From an uncultured Lachnospiraceae bacterium (GTDB lineage Bacteria; Bacillota; Clostridia; Lachnospirales; Lachnospiraceae): a stretch of 29,109 bases of DNA. The DNA is taken from the NCBI GenBank assembly GCA_902783765.1, contig CACZSB010000044.1, positions 1-29,109 of the forward strand, read 5' to 3'. How positions within the stretch are numbered: the stretch's first letter is position 1; every line of letters begins with the position of its first letter. Below the pieces are notes generated by a model, which was not told the origin of the DNA, ran no database searches, and worked only from the letters and a program-made list of their open reading frames with translations. Positions 22,903-29,109 of this stretch are shown piece after piece. The translations under genes were made by a program, and so were the position numbers.

Positions 22903-25559
22903 TTCTCCTCGTAAATCAGGCCGAAGGCATTCGGCCCACAGTTGATAAAGGTGGAGGCAGAGGACCGCTGAGCGATGACCTCATCGCAGTGAAGCTGTTG
23001 CTGAATCTCGTTGAGAATATGCTCCTGATCCTCCACAGGACAGCCTGAGAATGTGACGTACAGTCGCTTAATCTGGCTGTCCTTTTTGTTTTTCAGAATG
23101 AAACGGACAAACTGTTCCGGCGTGCTTCGCACATAGCCGGTTATATACTGACGAATGACAAGCCGCCCGTTCCGGGTCACAAAGACCGGCTCCAGATTGA
23201 AGACATTCATCAGGAATTTGGTAAGAAAACCGGTCTGATACTTGGTGTTGGATTGATGCAGGGCGGGTACCAGGAAGTTGGAGTGGATCCGTTTCTGGTA
23301 CTTTTCCAATTCCGCCATCACATCCTCCGGCCGCATGCCGCTGCGCAGAAGCTCCGCCCCCCGGATGGCCATCATACCCAGCCCGGAGGAAATATGGCCG
23401 GAGTCGATTACGTGGACGTTATCAAAGCTCTTGGCGGCTTCCACAGCATTATTGTAAGCATCGCTGATAAAGCGGGAGCTGGAAAGATGAAGGACCAACT
23501 TGCACTCCGTGAGAGCATTGCCGAAAAAGGCCTCGTATTCCTCCACGGGGGCGGGGGAGGAGTGGACGGAGGTATCCTCCGTATCCTTCAGATACTGCCG
23601 GAGGCTGTTGGTGTCGATTTCCTGCATGTCCCGGTAGCGGCCCTGCTTGGTGATAACATAGTAGGGCATAACCTGTATTTCGTGGTTGCGGTACAGGTAT
23701 TCGGGCAAATCGGCGATACTGTCCGTGGTCACCACGAAGGGCCGTTTGCTGACGGTTTCGATCAGATGAGGGGTGCTGGCATCCTTTTGAATAAAACGCT
23801 GTTCCACCAGATCCGGCGGCAGACAGGCCAGCAGCAGCGCTTCCATACGGCTGGAATGGATGGGTTTTGACAAGTAGGCGGAAAAGCCTTGCTCCAAATA
23901 AAAGGTATCCCAGCCGGCCCCTGCATTGGCGGTAAGGGCAATCACAGGGGTTTCCCGACAAAGGCCGCCGGGCTGCTGCCAGAGACTGTGGAGGGTTTCG
24001 ATGCCGTCCATCTGGGGCATTTCATGATCCATAAAAATGGCATCGTAATGCTTCTCCCGGGTCTTTTCCAGACATTCTCTTCCGGAGGCGGCCATATCCA
24101 CCTGCACCTTGGTGGCCCGCAGCAGCTTGCGGCAGACGATGCGGTTCATTTCATTGTCGTCCACAATCAGCACGGAGGCTCTGGGAGCCTCAAAGCTTTG
24201 CTGGTAATCCGGCTGCCGACGGGACATCAATCCGGGTTTGCGGATGGTGCCGCTGCTTTGTATGATCTTCTGAGGAATCTCGGCCCGGAAGGTGGAACCC
24301 TTGGTGTAGATACTGTCCACGGAAATGGTTCCCCCCATCATTTCCACCAGCTGTTTGGTGATGGACAGTCCCAGACCGGTGCCCTCTATATTCTTGGTAT
24401 TGCTGTCCTCCACCCGCCGGAAAGGATCGAAAAGGGAGGCAATATCCTCCTTCCGGATACCGATACCGGTATCCTGTACCTCTATACGAAGCAAAAAGCT
24501 GTCCGGGGAGGTCTTCTCACCGCCAAAGCGCAGGATCACCGAGCCTTCCTTGGTATATTTGATGGCATTGGTCAGCAAATTGGTGACCACCTGCTTAATC
24601 CGGGTTTCGTCGCCGGAGAGCATGGGGGGGATGTTTTCATCCACCTGAATATCAAAGCTCAGATTCTTTTCCATGGCCCGATCCCAGTGGAAGTTTGTAA
24701 GCTCGCTGAGCATGCGGCTGGTATCGTATTTGGCAGACAGGATCTCCATCTTCCCGGACTGAATCTTGGACATATCCAGCAGGTCGTTGATCAGGGTCAG
24801 AAGCATTTTACTGGCGTTCTGGATATTCAGGGTGTTTTCCAGGATTTCCGGGGGGAGATTTTTCTCCCGTAACGTCATTTCATTCAGACCGATAATGGTG
24901 CTGATGGGGGTCCGGATTTCGTGACTCATGGAAGAAAAGAAATTATTTTGTGTTTTATTCAGACCCTCTATTTCGTGGGATTGCAGTTCGGCCCGTCGAA
25001 TCTCATCCCGCAGGATTAAATCCTGGAACTTAAACAGGATACCGCAGAGCAGGGACACGCAGACCATGGCAATGTAGGAATCCAGATAAATGCCGTAACC
25101 TTCCTGGGAGATCTTCGTAACCCATTCGGGATGAATCTGTTCCATATAGGTGGACAGAGCAAAGGCACCCAGGGAAAGCAGCAGAAACAGCCAGAAAAGA
25201 GGCCCGCTGAACAAAACGAAAACAAAAACAATCCCGATCACGTACCAAAGAGGGGCACCGCTGTAAATGCCGCCGCCCATGAAATAGAATACGGGTATGA
25301 CAACCAGGTTGCCCACACAAACAATGATGATGCTGCCCAACATAAATTTCTTGCTGCGCAGGGTAAAAACCAGCACCCCTATCATGAAAGCGAAGGTCGC
25401 GCCCAGCATGACGGAAAAGAGCAGTCCCTGCTGGGAGAAAATAGCATTCATCAAAACGGAAAAGACAGCCACACAGGTAACGATGCCGGCCAGAAGAAAG
25501 CGTTTTTCACTCAGGGACTTATTATGAGCCAGGGTCAGCTTATGGATGAATTTCAGCAT
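22899..25559 (-). CDS. Membrane hybrid histidine kinase with receiver and C-terminal DegV domain
   Basis: The protein has 886 residues. Residues 22-185 contain six to seven membrane helices with a short periplasmic loop. HisKA spans about 200-265, with phospho-His213 in SSMSHEIRTP. HATPase_c spans about 300-430, with N331 in TNLLTNAIKYT, DTGIGI and GTGLGL. A receiver domain (461-580) has phospho-Asp511 in IFMDHEMPQMDG and KP at the end. Residues 607-886 are a DegV domain (FVVTTDSIADLP, VMPYYVI, TSVHSSPAP, HLSSSRFISDAYNNA, VIDSGHISSGLGM), a fold that binds a fatty acid in FakB. Fusing it after a receiver is unusual. ATG 25559 follows GGAGA at 6 bases, and an upstream ATG at 25586 is possible. 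It overlaps the upstream kinase gene by 7 bases. Confidence 0.88.
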   Translation of the reverse strand: MLKFIHKLTLAHNKSLSEKRFLLAGIVTCVAVFSVLMNAIFSQQGLLFSVMLGATFAFMIGVLVFTLRSKKFMLGSIIIVCVGNLVVIPVFYFMGGGIYSGAPLWYVIGIVFVFVLFSGPLFWLFLLLSLGAFALSTYMEQIHPEWVTKISQEGYGIYLDSYIAMVCVSLLCGILFKFQDLILRDEIRRAELQSHEIEGLNKTQNNFFSSMSHEIRTPISTIIGLNEMTLREKNLPPEILENTLNIQNASKMLLTLINDLLDMSKIQSGKMEILSAKYDTSRMLSELTNFHWDRAMEKNLSFDIQVDENIPPMLSGDETRIKQVVTNLLTNAIKYTKEGSVILRFGGEKTSPDSFLLRIEVQDTGIGIRKEDIASLFDPFRRVEDSNTKNIEGTGLGLSITKQLVEMMGGTISVDSIYTKGSTFRAEIPQKIIQSSGTIRKPGLMSRRQPDYQQSFEAPRASVLIVDDNEMNRIVCRKLLRATKVQVDMAASGRECLEKTREKHYDAIFMDHEMPQMDGIETLHSLWQQPGGLCRETPVIALTANAGAGWDTFYLEQGFSAYLSKPIHSSRMEALLLACLPPDLVEQRFIQKDASTPHLIETVSKRPFVVTTDSIADLPEYLYRNHEIQVMPYYVITKQGRYRDMQEIDTNSLRQYLKDTEDTSVHSSPAPVEEYEAFFGNALTECKLVLHLSSSRFISDAYNNAVEAAKSFDNVHVIDSGHISSGLGMMAIRGAELLRSGMRPEDVMAELEKYQKRIHSNFLVPALHQSNTKYQTGFLTKFLMNVFNLEPVFVTRNGRLVIRQYITGYVRSTPEQFVRFILKNKKDSQIKRLYVTFSGCPVEDQEHILNEIQQQLHCDEVIAQRSSASTFINCGPNAFGLIYEEN

Positions 25560-28339
25560 GATTCGTCTCCAATCTCTTCCAGACATGCAAGGGCCCCTTC
25601 AAAATCAAAGGCCGCCACTCTTTTCCGTACCGTGGCCAGGGTTTCCATCACAGGCTTGCCGTTGAGGTTTTGACTTTTTACGGAAGCCAGGGTTTGTTCA
25701 AAGGCTTTTCCTTCAAAGGATTTAAGACAATCCGCCAGACGGGCTTTTAATTCCGTCCAGTTCTGGATTTCCGGTCCGCCCTTTTCCGTCTGCTTTGTTT
25801 CCGTCTCAGGCAGCGGTTCTTCTCCAAAGTAGGAACCCAGTATATTCAGAATCTGGCTGAATTCCACCACAAAGCTGTCGTGGTGCTCTCGGACGCCGCC
25901 GGCCCGCTCTGCCTTGGCGGCCCGTTCCTGCTCAAAGGCCTTGTCCGCCAGGGAAACCAGACCCAGGGTGCGGGAGGTCCCTTTAATGGTATGGGCTAAA
26001 ATGGAGTACTCCTTCAGGTTCATATCCCGCAGCGCCTTTTCCAGATCCCGCTGGTACTGGCGGCCGCTGCGCAGATAAACCTGGGCCAGCTCTGCAAAGT
26101 TGTCCACGGAACCGCAGTAGGTCATGGCATATTCCTTGTCGATGCCGGGCAGCACATTTAAAAGGTCTTCCGCCGTTCTGATTTCCTTCGGGGCTTTGCG
26201 GCTTTTGCCTTTCCGTTCCTTTCGCTTCTTTTCCTCCGGAGCCGGCGCGGTTTTTTCCGCCTGTTTCGGAATTCGAACCTCTTCCTCCGGCAGCTGCTTT
26301 TCCAAAGGAATGAAGCGGTGGAGGATCTCGTTCAAAATGGTGGTGTCAATGGGCTTGGCCACGAATTCACTGAAACCTTCGGCCAGGAACATTTCCCGGG
26401 ATCCCGCAATGGCGTTGGCGGTCAGGGCAATGATGGGCAGCTGCGTGTAATACCGGCCGGTTTTCTCCCGGATGCGGTGGAAGCATTCCACACCGTCCAT
26501 GCCCGGCATCATATGATCCATGAAAACAAAGTCGAAATCCTTGGATTCCACCAGAGACAGGGCCTCTTCACCGGAGGTGGCCGTTACCACCCGGATCCGG
26601 TATTTCCGCAGGAGACCTTCCACCACCTTCAGGTTCATCAGGTTGTCATCCACCACCAGAATCTTGGCTTCGGGGGCAATAAAGCGGCGCTGTTCCTTTT
26701 TCCGTAGGGTATTGCTCATGAGGTTGGAGTCGTTGAGAATCTCCGCCAGCATCATGGCGTTATAGGGCTTATACAGCACGTGGATCTTGGGGCCGGCCTC
26801 CAAGGAACTGTTTCGATCTGCCACCAAAATAATGAAAAGACGATTGGCCAGCTCATCAAAATAGCTCTTATCCTGAAGATATTCTTCCTGGCCCAGAATC
26901 AGATGGGTGTTCTGGCCCTGGGTGACCCGCCGCTTACATTCCTCCAGGGAGGTGGAACGGTGAGAAATAATACCGAAGGAATCGGAGAAATGCTGGATGT
27001 GATCCGCCAAAGCAGCCCGCAGGGGCGGGGCGGCGGAAGGGGCGTTGTAATACCAGGCCAGTTTGATGGAACCGGGATGGCGCAAAGCAATACTGGGTTC
27101 ATTGCTTACCACCCGCTGAGGGATGGAAAAGGTGAATTCACTGCCGGCCCCCTCCTGGGATTTAACAATCAGGAAGCCTCCCATCTTTTTAACCAGGGCA
27201 GAAACAATGGGCAGGCCCAGGCCCAGACCGGAGCTTTTCCGGTTCCGGCCGCTGTCCTGCTGATAAAAGCTCCGGAGGATCAGCTCCTGGTCCTCGGGGC
27301 TTAAGCCCACCCCGGTATCCTGGACCGTTACGATGAGATTGATGCCATAGGCCTCGGGCCGAAAGCCCACCCGCACGATCACTCCACCCTCGGAGGTGTA
27401 TTTGATGGCATTGCTGATCAGGCTGTTTAAGATCCGGCGCAGCTGGTTTTCATCTCCCTCCAGCTGGCTGGGGATATTGGGATCACAGTCAAAAATAATC
27501 TCCAGCTGCTTATTGCGGTTGTCAAACACCGTCATATTCATCACATCGTTTAAGGTGGACGTGATGCTGTATACCCGGGGATGGAGTACCAATGTATCCG
27601 ATTCCAGGGCGGCATAATCCAGAATATCCGTCACGATGTTCTGGAGCTCCAGACCGGTCATCTGAATATCCAGGATACTGTTGTGCACATCGTCGGGCAG
27701 ATTCTTTTGCAGCATGATTTCACTAAGACCGGATACCGTATTGACCGGGGTCCGCATCTCGTGGGAGGTATTGGCAATAAAATCTTCCCGTATCCGCTGC
27801 TCCCGCCGCACCTGCTCCCGCAGGTCTTCCGCTTCCTTTTCTTCCTGGGTGTGGGTCTGCATGCGATACATCACCAGACCAATCAACACGATTAAGCTCA
27901 TAACATGGAGAATCAGACGGTTCCATCCCAGGTGATCCTCGGGGAAATGATAGCCCTTAATGAAAAAGTGATAAATGAACAAAAGGGTATTCTTTAACAG
28001 CACCACGTCCATGATGCGCCGGATTTCATAAAGGGACAGCAGCACAAATTCCGTACAGATGGTGGGGATCAGCACTAAGAAATCCGCCCCCTGGATCCCG
28101 TAGAGAAACATATTGATGGTGGTCAGCACCGTAAATACAAAGGCCCGGAAAAGATAGCTTTTAAAGCTTTTCACATAGCTCCACCAGACAAATGCCAATT
28201 CCGCCATCACCAGGGGAATATAAAAAAGAGGCCAGTCCTCCACGGCGGATACAATGATCAGTAACACAGAGAAGATGGTAAAGGAAAAGGTAATCAGCAT
28301 CTCCCGCCGGCGCAGCCGGCTCGGTAACCTTTCGTTCAT
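25553..28339 (-). CDS. Membrane hybrid histidine kinase with pseudo-receiver, receiver and Hpt domains
   Basis: The protein has 928 residues. Residues 14-160 have six hydrophobic helices. A coiled linker (162-185) leads to HisKA with phospho-His193 (IANTSHEMRTP) and HATPase_c (N310 in LISNAIKYT, DTGVGL 341-346, GLGLGLP 371-377). Residues 425-535 look like a receiver fold but lack the phospho-acceptor Asp pattern. Residues 557-675 form a normal receiver with Asp608 (VFMDHMMPGMDG) and KP662-663. A Lys-rich linker follows, then an Hpt domain with His783 (LAHTIKGTSRTLG). It could run a full His-Asp-His relay in one chain and pass phosphate to the neighbouring response regulator. Its start overlaps the HD-GYP gene by 4 bases. 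Confidence 0.92.
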   Translation of the reverse strand: MNERLPSRLRRREMLITFSFTIFSVLLIIVSAVEDWPLFYIPLVMAELAFVWWSYVKSFKSYLFRAFVFTVLTTINMFLYGIQGADFLVLIPTICTEFVLLSLYEIRRIMDVVLLKNTLLFIYHFFIKGYHFPEDHLGWNRLILHVMSLIVLIGLVMYRMQTHTQEEKEAEDLREQVRREQRIREDFIANTSHEMRTPVNTVSGLSEIMLQKNLPDDVHNSILDIQMTGLELQNIVTDILDYAALESDTLVLHPRVYSITSTLNDVMNMTVFDNRNKQLEIIFDCDPNIPSQLEGDENQLRRILNSLISNAIKYTSEGGVIVRVGFRPEAYGINLIVTVQDTGVGLSPEDQELILRSFYQQDSGRNRKSSGLGLGLPIVSALVKKMGGFLIVKSQEGAGSEFTFSIPQRVVSNEPSIALRHPGSIKLAWYYNAPSAAPPLRAALADHIQHFSDSFGIISHRSTSLEECKRRVTQGQNTHLILGQEEYLQDKSYFDELANRLFIILVADRNSSLEAGPKIHVLYKPYNAMMLAEILNDSNLMSNTLRKKEQRRFIAPEAKILVVDDNLMNLKVVEGLLRKYRIRVVTATSGEEALSLVESKDFDFVFMDHMMPGMDGVECFHRIREKTGRYYTQLPIIALTANAIAGSREMFLAEGFSEFVAKPIDTTILNEILHRFIPLEKQLPEEEVRIPKQAEKTAPAPEEKKRKERKGKSRKAPKEIRTAEDLLNVLPGIDKEYAMTYCGSVDNFAELAQVYLRSGRQYQRDLEKALRDMNLKEYSILAHTIKGTSRTLGLVSLADKAFEQERAAKAERAGGVREHHDSFVVEFSQILNILGSYFGEEPLPETETKQTEKGGPEIQNWTELKARLADCLKSFEGKAFEQTLASVKSQNLNGKPVMETLATVRKRVAAFDFEGALACLEEIGDESC

Positions 28340-29109
28340 AGGACTCTCTCCCGTTCCAAATGGGCTTTCAATTCCTCCCGCATACTCAGGAAGACCTTGG
28401 TGATGGTGGGATCGAACTGGGTGCCGCTGGATTCCTCAATAATGGACAGCACATCATCAATGGAGGAGATTCCCCGGTGATAAACCCTGTCCTCCGAAAG
28501 GGCATCAAATACATCCGCCAGGGCCATGATTCGGGCTCCCAGGGGAATATCGCCCCCCCGCAGGCCCTCCGGATAGCCGTTGCCGTCCCAGCGCTCATGA
28601 TGATACAGGGCCACATCCCGGGCGATTTTCAAATAATTCTCGTCCTCGATATCTCCCAGAATCTCCTCGATGATATCCGCCCCCAGCCGGGTATGATTTT
28701 TCATGACCTGGTATTCCTCCTCGGAAAGCTTTCCGGGCTTTTGGAGGATCAGATCGGTGATCTTGATCTTGCCCACATCGTGGAGGGGGGCGGCCTTTAC
28801 CAGGAGATTCACATAGTCCGGTGTCAGCACGGAGGGATACATTTTTCTGTCCAGGAGGGCATAGGCCAGCATCTTAACATAATTCTGGGTGTTTTTTACA
28901 TGATGTCCGGTGCTGCCGTCCCGTTCTTCGATCAGGTTGGCCATGCCCAAAATCACGGCGTTCTGGATCCCGTCGATTTGCTCAAAGTGATGCCGGGCCT
29001 GTTCCTCCACAATGGACTCCAGCTTGTTCCGGTATTCATAAAGCTCCATGGTCCGCTGCACCCGGCCCAGCAGCACCGGGGGGGCATAGGGTTTGCTGAT
29101 GCAGTCCAC
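28336..29109 (-). CDS. Response regulator with HD-GYP cyclic-di-GMP phosphodiesterase domain (5' end outside window)
   Basis: The frame is open to the right edge, so the N-terminus is missing. The first residues (CISKPYAPPVLLGRVQRTMEL) are the end of a receiver domain with its conserved KP. The apparent GTG at the edge is internal. After a coiled linker comes an HD-GYP domain with LHDVGKI (HD pair), HHERWDGNGYPEGLRG (GYP) and ARIMALADVFDALSEDR. HD-GYP enzymes hydrolyse c-di-GMP to pGpG or GMP using a metal pair. All key residues visible here are intact. It is the first of the visible signalling genes and overlaps the hybrid kinase gene by 4 bases. Confidence 0.92.
   Translation of the reverse strand: MDCISKPYAPPVLLGRVQRTMELYEYRNKLESIVEEQARHHFEQIDGIQNAVILGMANLIEERDGSTGHHVKNTQNYVKMLAYALLDRKMYPSVLTPDYVNLLVKAAPLHDVGKIKITDLILQKPGKLSEEEYQVMKNHTRLGADIIEEILGDIEDENYLKIARDVALYHHERWDGNGYPEGLRGGDIPLGARIMALADVFDALSEDRVYHRGISSIDDVLSIIEESSGTQFDPTITKVFLSMREELKAHLERERVL

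Noticed and set aside
23889..24872. A 327-codon plus-strand open frame opposite the DegV kinase
   Set aside because: It is a mirror of the kinase gene, whose catalytic motifs are all on the minus strand.
1..29109. CRISPR arrays, insertion sequences, prophage genes, tRNA or rRNA genes
   Set aside because: No regularly spaced repeats, transposase or integrase motifs, or cloverleaf/rRNA sequences were seen on reading through both strands.

Overview
The window looks like a chromosomal segment of a Gram-positive, low-G+C-phylum but GC-rich anaerobe, most likely a member of the Clostridia related to Lachnospiraceae. The reasons are the holB-ricT-trmN6-rsmI operon, a secretin-less Tad pilus locus with Flp1-like, DUF5702 and DUF6382 proteins, rubredoxin, YitT and DegV proteins, strong AGGAGG ribosome binding sites and sigma-A type promoters. 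No tRNA, rRNA, transposase, phage gene or CRISPR array was seen. Family assignments come from reading motifs and were not checked by database search.

Layout. 1-3600: the end of an unidentified gene, a 45-aa rubredoxin (-), a YitT-type membrane protein (+), and a tight minus-strand cassette (class-I glutamine-amidotransferase-like hydrolase, YgjV/GNAT-like membrane protein, TauE/SafE exporter). 3640-7734: a housekeeping plus-strand operon (guanylate-kinase-like protein, DNA polymerase III delta', RicT, TrmN6, RsmI) transcribed from a promoter back-to-back with that of the cassette. 7731-10037: glycogen branching enzyme plus a small membrane-anchored protein on the minus strand. 10182-18034: a Tad/Flp pilus operon (TadZ-like, CpaF, TadB, TadC, Flp1-like pilin, DUF5702 protein, a TadE-like protein with a duplicated Cys/His module, A24 prepilin peptidase, a small pseudopilin without an obvious start codon, DUF6382 protein). 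Its promoter carries a near-palindrome over the -10 box. 18048-22052: Sua5-type tRNA threonylcarbamoyladenosine synthase, dCMP deaminase and a large secreted or anchored protein. 22122-22902: a soluble LytS-like histidine kinase.

22899-29109 (minus strand) is a signalling operon read from the right edge: a response-regulator HD-GYP protein (its receiver domain cut by the window edge), a membrane hybrid kinase with pseudo-receiver, receiver and Hpt domains, and a second membrane hybrid kinase whose receiver is followed by a complete DegV (fatty-acid-binding) domain. The genes overlap by a few bases and probably form one phosphorelay controlling cyclic-di-GMP breakdown, with a possible lipid input through DegV. 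This kinase-receiver-DegV fusion is the most unusual item in the window. Other points worth checking are the missing start codon and phased A-AAA-AAG heptamer at the prepilin peptidase/pseudopilin junction, and the duplicated Cys/His module on a pilus protein.
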